DNA of 64,000 nucleotides from Burhinus oedicnemus (lineage: Eukaryota > Chordata > Aves > Charadriiformes > Burhinidae). How positions within the stretch are numbered: the stretch's first letter is position 1; every line of letters begins with the position of its first letter. The stretch covers positions 510,845-574,844 of the forward strand of contig VFFE01006842.1 in the NCBI GenBank assembly GCA_008921705.1, read 5' to 3'. Under the pieces are notes generated by a model, which was not told the origin of the DNA, searched no databases, and worked only from the letters and a program-made list of their open reading frames with translations. This document shows positions 24,801 to 38,035 of the stretch, one piece after another. Made by a program: the position numbers and the translations under genes.

Positions 24801-27221
24801 TCTTTGCCACACAGAACATTTAAATAAAAGAGAGAAAAAAAATCATCCTTGATTATTGTATCTGTAAAATTATTTGGAATGTATACTGTATAATTAAGAC
24901 TGATTATCAGCTTAAATTTCTTGGCTTTGCTTTTTGAGAATACTGTCTTCTGTGGACATGAGGTTACTAAAACTGTACACTAGTGAGGGAACAAAACAAA
25001 ACAGATGGTGCATTAATAATGGAAGTATTAGAAAAAGGGTACTCTTCCAGATTTCAGTGTATTCATTAATACATTTTAGACAATTTAATTGCTTCCTGAA
25101 ACACTAATTGAAAGAGTTTCATTTGCAAAAACCTAGTCCTGGTAATATAAACTAGGCACAGTGCCACGAAGAGCTTGAATGCTGTAGTAAGGAAATGAAT
25201 AGAAGGATTTTGGGTTTTTTAATGTATGTATGTTTATTTCTTTTAATGAAATCTTTACAAAGGTGTACAAAGCATCAGGAAAAGAAAGATTTACAAAGGG
25301 AAGCCAGGTTTAAGAAGTACTGAATGTTCAGAAAATATGAAGAGTACTTTTGGTTTTTGAAAAGTCAGCCTGTGTCAAGAGAGTGTGAGTTGGACTTAAG
25401 ATCACAGGAGTATAATGCAGTATAATTTTATCAACACTATACAGTCCTATACCTGGCATAATTATCAATATAAGTAGTGAACACTTTTAAAATAGTTTCT
25501 TCTGAAGGTATCCGCTTCATCTGCTTCAGTGCCACTTCTAAATATGGATAGGCAGGCAAGTTTTGCCCGATTTTGGACCCCATCACTTGTTGCATGTTGG
25601 AAAATTTGAGTCAAACTTTACTGTGATCATTTTCTCGTTCATCTCCAAGAGAGTGGACATGAAGAATATACAGGAAAGAGGAAGAAAACAAACTAAATAA
25701 ATACACTGAAAAAAGAGCTACAGTTTGTCAAAGGGAATATATCAAGAAAAAGGCAAACAAGCAAGCAGAGAAACTGGAAAGAAAAGATCAATAATATAGA
25801 GGAAAAAATTCCGAATAGAAGAACACACAGTATCTGGAGCAGCTGCTTTTCAAAGTCTCCTAGGGATTGGAAAAGTCCAAAATTAAGCAGAAGATGGTAT
25901 GAAGTAGTTCCTCTTAGGGGATATTTTGACAGTTGTCCGAAAGAAGTGTAATTCCCACTCATACCACGTTTGGGTGCTGTTTTAGTTCCCAGTTACCAAG
26001 GATCCATGCCTACTGGGGGCTCACCTGTCTAGTTTGAAGGAAACCAAATAATTCTTCAGAAGTTTCACCTGTATCAGTAGCTGGAGGATAAGTACACGCT
26101 CAGGCCATGGTCAGACATGCTGCACAGGTCGCACCTGAGCTGGACTGAGATGTTACTGATCATCACTCCACCTTACCTGGGGATTACTGCTCCCTTAGAC
26201 CTCCCTGCAAAACTATGCTCCCAACCTGCTTGTGTCAAAATGATAGAAAACAGCACTCACTGTTGATATTAGAGTCCCAGTGTCATTGGGTTTTCACTTT
26301 TATCATTTTGATGAGGGGTAGCCACACCCGGATTTTTTCTAGCAGATATAATGGCTGATTATCTTTGTTGAGGAAGTAAGGGAGCGGTGAGAACAAGATG
26401 GGAATGCTTTTCTGTTGTTTTGACTCATCTGTGCCCAAAGAGCACATCTAAATGCAGCCTCATGCTTTGGTAGACCCTGCCCACTCATTGATTCTGTATT
26501 AGTATAACGACATTGGTTAGCAGTGTGATTTTTTCTAATTATGTAGTTATACGGGAACAACTCCCTTTATGGATGTCATTATATCAATGCAAAAGTACCT
26601 TATGCTAAAACAGATGGCAGAGCTATATGAACATGCCACGAGGCAAGAGAGGGCCTGGATTTACAGAGCATTCCTTGCTAGGTGGTACCTGTCCTTGCTT
26701 CTCTCAAATATCATGAGATATTTGTGGAAAGCTTAGAAAAAGTTGCTTGCTCAAGCAAACAACCTCTGACATCCTAAATATTCATGCACACATGATTATA
26801 AAATAATGAGGTCTACATATATGATAGAGATTTCATACATCAAAATTTGGTTTTGTCCTAGAATGGAACTCAAAATGAATATATAAAATTATTTGTGAAA
26901 GAAAACATTCCAAGGTATTTCTGAAATAACAAATAACAAAATCTTGTTACATGTTGTTGAAAAAATGAAACATTTTTGGTTTCCGAAATTGAGCGGCTCT
27001 GGTATGCTGTATAAGTTCTAGCCAACTGAGTGGAAGACTTTTTTCTTTTCAGTTTGTCAAAAGCCGAAAAGGGGAACTTTCTATGCATCAAAAAATACAG
27101 TACATATAAAAAATCTAGGCTAGACGTGAAAGAGAATGAGAACGTGACACATCTAAAATACAGCACTCACAAAGTCCCTGTGGCTGCTCAAATAGAAACT
27201 GCTTAATATCAGACTGATCCA
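21809..27221. other. Unique AT-rich DNA
   Basis: Five kilobases hold only short unrelated frames under 90 codons. I see no CR1, LTR or RNA gene. A patch at about 23760-24000 is mildly GC-richer without a recognisable element. Confidence 0.6.
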
Positions 27222-27250
27222 GAAAAAAAAAAAAAAAACCAACCAAAAAA
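27222..27250 (+). repeat. A-rich tract with AACC units
   Basis: An unbroken run of A residues runs into AACCAACCAAAAAA. This is simple low-complexity sequence. Confidence 0.85.
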
Positions 27251-28050
27251 CTATCACACAAAAAGATCCCCATTTCAAAAAAGGTAATATGCCAAAATAC
27301 TAGAATTTATGTTAACTTACATAATGAAAATATATTTCAAACAAACTTGACGTTATCCCCTCCCCCTTAAAAACAATAAAATTGTGGAGAGCATTCTTTC
27401 CACTATAACACACATTAACAGAAAATTGATGACCAATTTTAAGAGATTTAGCCTGATGCCATTTTGAAATACCTCTGAGGTTTACAAAAGGTCAAACAGA
27501 CAAATCGAGTTCCACTTTTTCACTCAGAAGGAGGCATTTTTTCCAGATTTGTTTTCATCTACCAACATTATCATATGTAAGTAAATAAAGGTAGAGAGAC
27601 TGAGTCAACAAAACCTGCACCACAGTTTAATTGCCCACAGTAGGCCACAAAATTACTGCCAACATTAATATTTAATATCCGACTTGATATCTATAGAAGC
27701 TAAGGTCTTATGTACCTCATCTAGAAGAAATTATGAAACTAATCCAAAACCATGTCTATGCCCTCCAGAGCGTTAGTAGCAGATTGTTTTATGATTCATT
27801 ACTGTCCTTTCCAAATTACCAAGGAAGAAACAGTACCCGGTTCGACGACTGTGGCATTTTAAAATCATGGTAAAGAAATATAAGAGTTTAACTGTAAACA
27901 CTTCTTTTTCCGAAGTTCCTTAGGGATATTTACTTTAGTTACATTTACAGTAAAGTCAAGTCCTGGATGAACCAGAAAAATCTATTCTAAAGCAAAGGTT
28001 TGTTCATGCTATCCTGGAGCTGTCTCCATACATGCTGAAAAACTAGCTGA
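27251..28050. other. Unique AT-rich DNA
   Basis: Nothing recognisable. Confidence 0.6.
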
Positions 28051-28089
28051 ACTTTGTTTTGTTTTGTTTTGGTCTTTTTGTTTTTTTTG
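28051..28089 (+). repeat. (GTTTT)n tract
   Basis: Three TGTTTT-type units are followed by GGTC and a long T run. It is a simple repeat. Confidence 0.85.
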
Positions 28090-29343
28090 ACAGAATATTG
28101 CAAAGTGTTAGGAATCTGGACTGTTGCCAATGGCCACATTTCATCTCAATAATCCAAATCCCAATTAAGTGCCTCTCTTGGCTACCTAATTTGTAGACTT
28201 GATCCCTGGAGTCTGACTAAATGCCAAGTCTGACGTTTATGTGAAATACCTTAAACCAGGCAAATAAATAACGTGTTTTCTGTTCTAGCTCTTAAACTAA
28301 GCAAATGAAATGTGTTTGCTCGTAATAGTTCACATAACATGTGGAACTTGTCTGCTAGTTGTTAGATAAGTGATAAGAGATGAGGAGACCTCTGAGGATA
28401 GCTGCAGAAATGTGTAGGTAATATACTGCTTGCCTAACATTGTTTTAGATAATGAGAGAGTAGAAGAATAGATGAATAAGAACAAAAAGTTGCCTGCATG
28501 AAGAACGCCTCCACATAGTTAAGGATACTGCAAATATTTCTGTAGTAGATCTGGTGAATAGCAGGTATGTTTTCTAAACAAAATCATTATGTAAGAAAAT
28601 CTGTGTGCCCTAAATGTGAGTAGAAGACTGTAGCAAGCTAAAACAAAATGAAAGAAATGGAAATAATGTTTCATAATGACACTTCAAATGGAAAGAAAGA
28701 GAAAGGATATTTTAGCATTTCCTAGCACTGTAAGGTTGAGCTGTATAACTCCTGACTGCTACTACTGACCTTCAGATACTAAAACTAGGCCAGTACGTGT
28801 TTGGAAAGACAGGAAAAACTTTCAAGAAATGCCAGAGTTGAGGGTGCAATGGAAAATGCTCAGACTTTAAGCTGCAGAAAGTATTATAACTAACAACTTA
28901 GTGTCTGTATCTTCAAATATATTCATAATAAAGACATAGGAGAATGAAGAAATAAGGTCAACAAAAATGTCTCAAGAAAGTTCTTTCTCTTGTATGTGGG
29001 TTGTTTATTCTGTGATCTTTCCTCCTCTCTATGAAGTCTGTCATTGCTATCCATATCTTTGCTACTGTAACCTGGATTACTGCAACATACTCTATTTGGC
29101 TATTTTGACTTTTTAGTGGTGCAGAAAATTTATCCCTCTGGGCTGAAAACTCAAGATACCCGTCTCCGATGGGATGAATCAGCTTTCTTTGAACTTCTGC
29201 CTGTTGTTCCCATTTGCCTAATCTCTGATACAGTAGGACTTTAATTTAGATAGTATTTTGCAGATATTATATATGGAATGTAGTGAATTAAGAAAAATAA
29301 CAATAAAAAACCCCTTAAAAGAATGAAAGGTGAGTTGATGATT
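28090..29343. other. Unique AT-rich DNA
   Basis: Nothing recognisable. Confidence 0.6.
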
Positions 29344-29506
29344 TGGGTTAACCCCAGCTGGCAGCTAAGCTCCACAGGGCTGGTTGCTCACTGTCCCACC
29401 CAGAGTTGACATCCCTGTGTCAGCAGCACTGCTTTGGTCACAAATCCAAAACACAGCACCGTACAAGCTGCTATGAAGAAAATTAACTCCACCCCAGCCA
29501 GAGCCC
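29344..29506 (-). mobile_element. Internally deleted ERV LTR
   Basis: The plus strand starts GGGTTAACCCCAGCTGGCAG, the complement of the 3' end of the same LTR family found at 52630-53199. It ends with GAAGAAAATTAACTCCACCC and CCAGCC, the complement of that family's 5' U3 end (GGCTGGG..AGTTAATTTTCTTC). The two LTR ends are joined near 29402 and the U3 middle, TATA box and R region are missing. The outer TG/CA bases have decayed, and no target duplication can be seen. Confidence 0.78.
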
Positions 29507-30805
29507 CTAGAGTTAAGCATGAATACTTAGTTGCTGTCCTGAAAAATATTAATTTTTTACATTTGTTTTCAATAAGATAAGAAGCTATATTGGCTCAAAT
29601 TACAATTGCAGTTTAAAATATTAGGACCTGTTAAATGTCTTTGTTTAACAGTTAATCAAAAGTTTCCTCTTTCTCATCCTCTGTTGAGGTTTTGTGATTG
29701 TAATTAATAAATGCGAAATGACTGAGTGACATATACTGTTGTCGCTGCTTAGCCTTTTGAAGTGTTAAATGATCGGTTTGGCTAGTCACATCTCTTTTTA
29801 TTGTGAATGTTATTGTAAACCTAGCTGTGAAGAGGTAGAAAGTTTTGATAACAGTTTTACTAATTTTTAAATTAAATACTTTTTTTCTAAAAAGGAAAAT
29901 ATTGACAATGTTAATAACTTGAAAGATATAGACTTCATTTTTAAAGAAAGGGCAATTGAGAATAAGAAAAGGCTTAACTCAGAAAACACTGTCTGGATTT
30001 AATAGCATTTTAAATATAACTGTAACTTTGTGGATAAAAAAAAGGTGCCACGGAATTTGAAAGACCATATAAGCTGTCGCAAGAGTCCAACAATGTGATA
30101 TCTCAGGCAATTCAGGGTTTTGTCAAATATCTTCAGGAAAATTTTGCTTCAGAATATGAAACAGATTAAACTGCAGTCTAAAGCTGATAGTCTTGTTCAG
30201 CTGATATCACATAAATAGTTTTTTTCTCATTTGTGGGAACTCATTTGTGGACACCTAATTTTAATTTAGATAAAACATAATGATACAGTTGAAAAATGTC
30301 ATATATAGAGATATAGGCAACAATATAGGCAGGCAGTTCAGTGTAGGAAATCTCCATTGTCTTATAGCTTACGATGAGCAAGGTGGCACAGGTTATAGCC
30401 AAGAGATGGGGCAAAAAACTCTTGAACCACAATGCCCAGCAGCCTATGCAGAGTCACAGGTGATGACGTTTGATGCTGAACTGCCTCAGAGCAAACATCT
30501 CACACAAAATAAAATAATTCACATTGAACATTTTGTTTTGCTGAGAATTTCTGTATTTCACCTTGTCTTTGTCTTTCAGGCAGAAATGAACGAAAAGCCT
30601 TAAGTGCTGTTATAATGGAATTTTTCTCCAGGAAAGATATTCTTATTTTTACTTAGCTGTACCTGGTTTTGTTCGTAAAAAACCCTCTTGTCAAACAAGT
30701 TGAATATTTACCTATTCTTCTCCTTCTTCCTCTTTATTATAATGAGGTTTCCCAACAACTAGCAGAATAAAAATTATAATTTGATTCACTCTATCATATC
30801 CCGTA
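29507..30805. other. Unique AT-rich DNA
   Basis: A 107-codon plus frame at 30280-30603 is not supported as an exon. A short ACCACAATGCCCAGCAGCC string lies at 30426-30444 and is discussed in the findings. Confidence 0.55.
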
Positions 30806-30858
30806 CTTTATATATATATATCTACTGTACATATATATGTTTACTATATCATATATGA
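30806..30858. repeat. AT-alternating tract with two palindromes
   Basis: A (TA)n run at 30808-30821 is followed by the perfect palindromes ACATATATATGT (30829-30840) and TCATATATGA (30849-30858). This is a microsatellite-like tract likely to be length-polymorphic. Confidence 0.8.
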
Positions 30859-32132
30859 TGATCAGCAGTAGATTTTTCTCTATTTCAGGCATTATTAAAG
30901 TGCTCTGAACCGTGGGTTCCCAGAACTGAGCAGTAGCTAGAGATAACAGTGTATTCTGTATTCCTAGAGCCCACTGGGGTTTTCTCTTGATAAATTATTG
31001 GTTATTGCAGGAATATGGATATGAGCAATACTCCTGCTCTCTCTTTTTATTTTTGCGTCACAGACTGTCTGTCATTTGTACGGCTTTCATCTTTTTCCTA
31101 ATGCCCTGGAGTTATCTACAAGTTGCCGAGATGTGTTTTAGAGGATGGGGATGTGTTTGGAGTGCTAGTTCTTGGAACTTGGGGTTCCAAGATCTACCTT
31201 GTTTCAGACTGCTTCTTCACTACAGTTTCCCATCTCTCTGTTTACAGTAGCAGTCCATAGACAAATAGGTTAGTTTAGGGCTATAGCCATGAGCTGGCTG
31301 AAGTTGGATGAGGCAATGAATGTACGTGACTACAAGGAACTGGCTTCAATGATCTAGGTGATTTCTTCCAGTCTCAGGCTTCGGTTTCTCAATGCAGCAT
31401 TTTAGCCTTTCATTTCCTGATATCAACTTTTAAGCAGACTTCATTTCTGTAGTATCATTCTTTCTTCTCTCACAACCAGCTTACCAATAACCCAACAAAA
31501 CGTTGCTCTTCAGCAGCTGTTGCCCCTGCCTGTTGTATAATACATTACATAGTAGGGAAATATGTTCCTAGGAAATTTTTTTTTGGAAAACAGCTACAAA
31601 TGGCAACTAACCATACTGCTTTTTTCTTTCCCCACTTTTACTTTTCTCTTTATTCTGAATGTAACAGAAAGACAAAAAGCACTTCTATGGGAAGGTCTTA
31701 CCAAATAAATTCAAATAAATGAGTTTTACTTTCAGAACTGGAAAGACTTGGAGCCATTCGGATCCACAGCATCAGTGTGGTATTTAATTTGAATTTTAGC
31801 ACTGAGAATGTTCTGTTCTATATCATAAGTGTCCTGTTTGGGGCCATTGAGACTTATGCACATAGATGCACAGCAACAATCTTGGAAGTTGAGGAGTGGT
31901 TTGTTTTTTTTCTCCCTCTCTGCTTATTTTCTGCTACTCAGACTAGTTTCCTCTGTTTTCCACAGTTCTCAAATCATCTTAAATTAGATTGTTTCCAGAG
32001 AGACATTTTAAGTGTTCTTACCATATCAAAGTCTCCTCTGTATACAGATGAAACCAGAAGTTGCTTTCAATAAACTTTTTTTCTGAAGTATATTCAGTCT
32101 TGAGGACACAAATTCCAACAATTTTACAACAT
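30859..32132. other. Unique non-coding DNA
   Basis: Nothing recognisable. The 87- and 98-codon plus frames (30987-31250, 31777-32073) have no family resemblance. Confidence 0.55.
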
Positions 32133-32175
32133 TAAAAAAAAAACCAAAAAACAAACCAACCAAAATCAAAACCCA
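32133..32175 (+). repeat. A/C-only low-complexity tract
   Basis: The stretch is almost entirely A and C (AAACCAAAAAACAAACCAAC and similar). Confidence 0.85.
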
Positions 32176-32820
32176 AGCCACCCTAGACACCTGCCACTTA
32201 GTTAAGAGGTAGATTTTATTCTGGCAATCCATTGTGTGTCAATTTTTATGTCTGTAAAGTCATACAACACTGTTTACAGGGGACTTTATTAATGCTGCAC
32301 TAGTTGAGATCGAAACCATCATTGTTTGTTAACTTGATAGTTCAGTAACATTCACTTTTAAAAGAAAATAATGATGAAACTTGACAAAAATAAGTGCAAC
32401 AATAAATGCAAAGCAAAATCCCCTGTTTTTCACAACCTTTCTCTTTACTAACTGAAAGACAATTTTAGCTTTTAGTTTCATGGATTGATGTTGGATGCTG
32501 AAGTATTTGCTTTAAGCTGGAGTAATAAATTATGAATTTGTGGCCTCATTTAATGTTGTGGTAGCCCTGGCTGAAGCACTCCCTTAGGAAATGTCAGTTT
32601 TTATCTATGCATACAGAGGAATAAAAATATGCACCCTGGTGTTCCCAAAATTTTCTATAATATGGAAAATGTGTGGCATAATTTATAAAGTGCAGTATAA
32701 TATCACAAAGCTATTTTTTGAATTACTACATCGAAAATAATTAATAGAGAACCTGTAAGGCATTTAATTTACTTTCTAACTATAGTTGAACGAGACCTCA
32801 GCAACTATAAATTAAAATTA
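32176..32820. other. Unique AT-rich DNA
   Basis: Nothing recognisable. Confidence 0.6.
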
Positions 32821-32875
32821 CCTGAAACTGCGAGAAAATAAAAAACCACTTGAAACTGCAAGAAAATAAAAGCCA
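32821..32875. repeat. Imperfect 28-base tandem duplication
   Basis: Two adjacent copies share the core TGAAACTGC(G/A)AGAAAATAAAA, at 32821-32848 and 32849-32875, differing at a few positions. Confidence 0.85.
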
Positions 32876-34664
32876 ATAAGATCAATAGCCAGACCAAGCC
32901 TGCCTGATCTTTGCTATTATTCTGTTAGTTTAATCAGGGCTTAGTTCTAAAAGACGCTGATTTTCCTGGCCCTGATTCAGCCAATCAGAGTCATGACCAC
33001 AAACAAGCGAGTAATCCCCCTGAGTATAACTGAACTAAACATTTGCTTAATATTGAACCCCCTGGGACAGAGACAGCATTTATGTATACATTTTGCAGTT
33101 ACTTTTCAATGGGACTAGAGGGACCTTAATAGGAATCAAAAGCCTAAATAAATTACTCATATCTCTGCAATGAGTTTGCGTTGCACTTCTTGTGCTGCAT
33201 GTCAGGGATCTCCCTTTTCCACTTCAGACCCTCAGGCCTTCTTTTCTTCCTAATGTTAGATTTTTCTGTTGATACAGTGATCAATTCAGGCTATGAAACA
33301 GTGTTACCTGCCACTCTGCAAAAACTACAGTATCAGGATTTTTTTTTAAAGTTTTCTACTTTTTATTTCCTACTAGCAGTGCAGTTATCTCAAAAATAGC
33401 CCTTACTTGCTGCTTCTGCTGTAGAACACTATGTGTTGAATGGAATCCAAATAGAAATATCAGCTATTATTTACACCCGTCATTATTTTGTTTTAAGTCT
33501 GTGCGCTGACGCTATTATTTCAGTCTAAGTGACCTATTTTGATATAGCTTAAAGTTGATTCCTTTCCAATTTAGCTAAATTTATATAACGGCACTCTTAT
33601 GTTGAAATAAGTGTCCACACAAAGCTTCAACCCAAAATAGGAAAAGCTGTGAATTACTATTTAGATTGGTATTACAGCCCTACTCATGGTGTAGATAAAC
33701 TCAAAATGATTAAAGCGGATATTGGTGACGAATAGGTGCAACAGAAAGACACATCTGACAGAGGCTTCATGTTTTGCATTCTGCTCTGCTCCTCACTGGA
33801 GCTTTCCATCGATGTGTAGCACCGATAAATTGCATCAGATTTCATCACGTATTGATTTCTTTGAAAAAGTATGAATTGTGACTGATAAGAAACTATTTTG
33901 TTCCCTTTGGGGCATCTGCACTGCTACAAAACATAACAGAGCGTTTGGGTGGAGTCATTCCTGACTGAACTGAGCAGGATATAAGTGTTTCTGACATTAT
34001 GGCCCTCAAATATTACATGTGGATTTGGTGATTGCCTGAGTCTACACAGAGTAAGACAAACATGTTTTATATTGGCAATAGAGTTCTGTCCTTTGAAGAA
34101 TCACTACCTGCTTTTTCTCATGACAATTAGCCATGTGAATTTTGGAAACCTCGATAACCTTTAGTATTTGAATTTTTCTGCTGTTTCCAATACAATCTTT
34201 GCTACTGAGAAGCAGAGCTGAAATTAAAGGATTTGTCCTGCTATGCTGTTAATTCAGTCTAATTGCAACAAAGTGTCAATTTAGTTTTTCTTCACCAGAT
34301 CTTATTTTCAATGCATTATTAGAATTCCAGCTATTGATTTCAGTAAGTCTAGGGTTTATCTGTAGGTAAAGATTTCTGTTAAGATGCCTAGAATTTCTTT
34401 ATGTACATAAAGAGGGAAAAAATCTTTTTAGATTTCAAGTTTTGGAGTTGGATTTTGAGCTAGGAATCAATGAGGAGGTGGTGTGAATTTCATTCTACTT
34501 CAAGCAGAGCATCATGGGTGCCGCAGTCAATGAAGCTGATCAGAAGCAGCATTAGACTTGCCTATAAAGACAGATGAGGAAATCTACTATATGGCGGATA
34601 CCCCTGAACTGTGTCAGAAGCAAATAGGTTAAAAGGCAAAAACTTCAGATGCTTTCATATTAGG
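32876..34664. other. Unique AT-rich DNA
   Basis: Nothing recognisable. Confidence 0.6.
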
Positions 34665-34735
34665 AAAAAAAAAAAAAATCATAAAAGTTTAAAAAGCAAA
34701 ATAAAAAAGAAGAAAAAACAGTTAAAGAAATAATC
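34665..34735 (+). repeat. A-rich low-complexity tract
   Basis: A 14-base A run continues into an A-rich stretch with scattered G and T. No retroposon body is recognisable upstream. Confidence 0.7.
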
Positions 34736-36140
34736 CAGAGACCCAGTAGGGAATATCAAGATAGGATATTAAATTGGGTTTAGAAAACTGTACTCATAAG
34801 ATTATGTGAAGGCAGAGATTTGAGGATCAAAAGAAATAGAGTTAAATGGCTCAAATGCTTTCACATGATTCTAAATCGACTCAGCACGAGCAGCTTGCGA
34901 CGTTCTGTCTGCCAATCTTCCCTGGATATGTGCATTCTCTTCCTAAAGCCCTCATTGTGATCTTTGTAAAAGAAATTCACATACTAATGATGTCCCTTAG
35001 TGTACCTTATGAAACATTCAAAATGGGCTGTTATGGATACGGAGTTTAACAGGGAGCAACTAATTGTTTATGCTGGGCTAGCCTGAGGGGGTTTCATTTT
35101 AAAACTTTAATATTATAAGGCCTGAATTTCCAGGGTAAAGTTTCTCTAATAGATGGTTCAATAGCACATAGCCAGTCAGTGAAAAGCATACTGTGCATAT
35201 TTTTTTTCATATGAAACTCTCTGTAGACTATGTGCTGTTTATTTATGAGGCTGAGGTCTGGCTATGCTAATAGCTGGGAAAAAAAAATATCAGACAGCCA
35301 CCCTACCTGCTAGCATACTAGAATGCCTGTTGTGCCACCTTCCAAGCTGCTGTTTTATTAATGATCTTGAAACTGAAATAGTAGGGCATGAAGAAGTGTT
35401 AAAATGACTTACTGATATGTCACAGACATTTGCCAAGAAAATGAAATGCACTGAGAGGAAAAAGCACCAGGGAGGCCAATGAGGAACCAAATGTTCCATA
35501 TTCTGATTTGTCTGACCTTCGCCTTCATGAGCTCTAAAGAGAAACAAAGCTGCCTTGCTTGTGCTGTGCAAACTTGTTATCCGTAAGCTCCAGAACTGTG
35601 TGGATTATGTACAGCATTTGCTTATTTACATTAAAAATAAGTCTTCTTTAAATTGAACACGTCTTTTGCTTTGTTGAAAAGAAAAACAGCAGCACAGCTA
35701 TTCCACGTTGCCTCAGACCCATTGATGCTTCATGATAGTTTCTTAACATCTCTAGTAACAATTTTTTAGATAGAAAAAGATTAGAGAAGTGCTGATATTG
35801 AAGTCAGTCATAACAGGGGAAGAAACAGAAGAAGTATAAACAGTTATGTAGTTTCAAACAGCGAACAACAATTTTCACATACTCTTCTTTCCATGTAGTA
35901 CTTCTGGTGAGTCTAATTCTGGGTAATAAACTGCCCGTCTTATGTCACAGCACACAGTATGATAGGTCTGAGTGCTTGAAAGGGGTCGTTTGGCGGTGAA
36001 TTGATATTCACTTTTCTAGCAGCGTGGCAAATTAAGACTTCTTCCCAGCTGGTTGTCATACCCAAAAGCAGTGCCGGCAACTCATTTCCTATGTCACTCT
36101 CTGATCAATTCAAGCTGAGCTCAGCCAACAGGGATGGCAA
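34736..36140. other. Unique non-coding DNA
   Basis: A 93-codon minus frame at 35290-35571 is unrecognised. Nothing else stands out. Confidence 0.55.
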
Positions 36141-37688
36141 ATTCATAGACTCATAGAATGGTTTGGGTTGGAAGGGACCTTAAAGATCATTTAGTTCCAA
36201 GCCCCCTGCTATGGCCAGGGACACCTCCCACTAGACCAGGTTACTCAAAGCCCCATCCAGCCTGGCCTTGAATGCTTCCAGGGATGGGGCCTCCACAACT
36301 TCTCTGGGTAGCCTGTTCCAGTGTCTCACCACCCTCACAGTACAGAATTTCTTCTTAATATCTAATCTAAATCTTCTGGTTTAAAACCATTACCCCTCAT
36401 CCTATCACTACACTCCCTGTTAAAAAGTCCCTCCCCACCCTTCCTGTAGGCCCCCTTTAGGTACTGCAAGGCTGCCATAAGGTCTCCCCAGAGCCTTCTT
36501 TTCTCCAGCTTGAATAACCCCAACTCTCTCAGCCTGTTCCCATAGGAGTGGTGCTCCAGCCCTCTGATCCTCTTCGTGACCTTCCTGTGGACTTGCTCCA
36601 ACAGGTCCATGTCTTTCTTATGTTGCGAACCCCAGAGCTGGGGGCCCCAGAGCTGGACTCAGTACTCCAGGCGGGGTCCCATGACAGCAGAGTGGAGGGG
36701 CAGAATCACCACCTTCACCCTGCTGACCACGATTCTTTGTATACAGCCCAGGATGTGGTTGGCTTTCTGGACTGCAAGTGCACATTGCTGCATGTTGAGC
36801 TTCTTGTCAACCAACACCCCCAAGTCATTCCCCTCAGGGCTACTGTCAATCTGTCCTCTGCCCAGCCTATATTTGTGCTTGGGATTGCCCTGACCCACGT
36901 GCAGGACCTTGCGCTTGGCCTTTTGAACTTCTTGAGGTTTGCACAGGCCTACTTCTCAAGCCTGTCCAGGTGCCTCTGGATGACATCCCCTCCCTCCCTC
37001 AGCTGCTCCACACAGCTAGGTGTCGTCGGCGAACTTGCTGAGGGTGCACTCAATCTCACTGTCCATATTGCTGACAAAGATGTTAAACAGCACCAGTTCC
37101 AGTACTGACCCCTGAGGAGCACCACTCGTCACGTCTCGCCACATGGACATCGAGCCGTGAGTGTGACCATCCAGCCAGTTCCTTAGCCACCGAGTGGTCC
37201 ATCTGTCAAATCTATGTCTCTTCAATTTAGAGAGAAGGATGTTGTGCAGGGCAGTGTCAAATGCTTTGCACAAGTCCAGTTGATGATGTCTGTTGCTTTT
37301 CCCTTATCCACCAATGCTGTAATCCCATCATAGAAGGCCATCAGATTTGTCAGGCACGGTTTGCCCTTAGTGAAGCCATGTTGGCCATCACAAATCACCT
37401 CCTTATTTTCCATGTGCCCTAGCAGAGTTTCCAGAAGGATCTGCTCCGTGATCTTGCTGGACACAGAGGTGAGACCGATTGGACTGTGGTTCCCTGGGTC
37501 TTCCTTTTTTCCCTTTTTAAAAATGGGGGCTATGTTTCCCCTTTTCCAGTCAGCGGGACTTCACTGGCCTGCCATGACTTCTCAAATATGATGGACAGTG
37601 TCTTGGCAACTTCATCTGCCAGTTCCCTCAGGACTCGCGGATGAGTCTCATCATGTCCCAAGGATTTGTCCACCTTCAGTTTGCATAT
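36141..37688 (-). mobile_element. CR1 LINE copy A, 5'-truncated, with ORF2 reverse transcriptase remnants
   Basis: The plus strand opens with the complemented CR1 terminal octamers (ATTCATAGACTCATAGAAT) and the GGTTTGGGTTGGAAGGGACC end, then the 3' UTR, then ORF2 read on the minus strand. In protein order, 37222-37464 carries the early reverse transcriptase block ([21 protein letters not shown]). A small indel disrupts the YLDF step. Then 37016-37273 carries CKAFD, APQGSVL and an intact catalytic FADD (codons complementary to 37024-37035). Frames 36659-36898 and 36362-36610 give the C-terminal thumb-like region ([23 protein letters not shown]). Frameshifts separate these pieces, so it is dead. 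The endonuclease and 5' half are absent: it stops where copy B begins. Confidence 0.96.
37016..37464 (-). pseudogene. CR1 ORF2 reverse transcriptase domain, frameshifted
   Basis: Two overlapping minus frames (37222-37464 and 37016-37273) together cover reverse transcriptase motifs from the finger region to the catalytic palm. The first frame leaves the family sequence after VDKGKATDI, and the second picks it up at CKAFD, so one or more small deletions removed the intervening YLD-type residues. The FADD box itself is intact. Family activity is target-primed reverse transcription of LINE RNA; this copy cannot make a working enzyme. Confidence 0.85.
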
Positions 37689-38035
37689 CACGGAATCATA
37701 GAATTTTCAGAGTTGGAAGGGACCTCTAGAGATCATCTAGTCCAACTCCCCTGCTGACGCAGGAATGCCAAGAACACATACCAGACTAAACAATCCTAAT
37801 TCCCTCAGCCGCTCCTCATAAGACATGTTTTCCAGACCCCTCACCAGCTTTGTTGCCTTTCTCTGGACATGCTCCAGCACCTCAATGTCCCTCCTATACT
37901 GTGGTGCCCAAAACTGCGGCCTCACCAGGGCTGAGTACAGGGGCACGATCACTTCTCTATTCCTGCTGGCCACACTACTCTTGACACAAGCCAAGATGCT
38001 GTTGGCCTTCTTGGCTACCTGGGCACACTGCTGGC

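Noticed and set aside
36548..37108. 186-codon plus-strand frame
   Set aside because: Lies antisense to CR1 ORF2, whose conserved motifs are clear on the minus strand.
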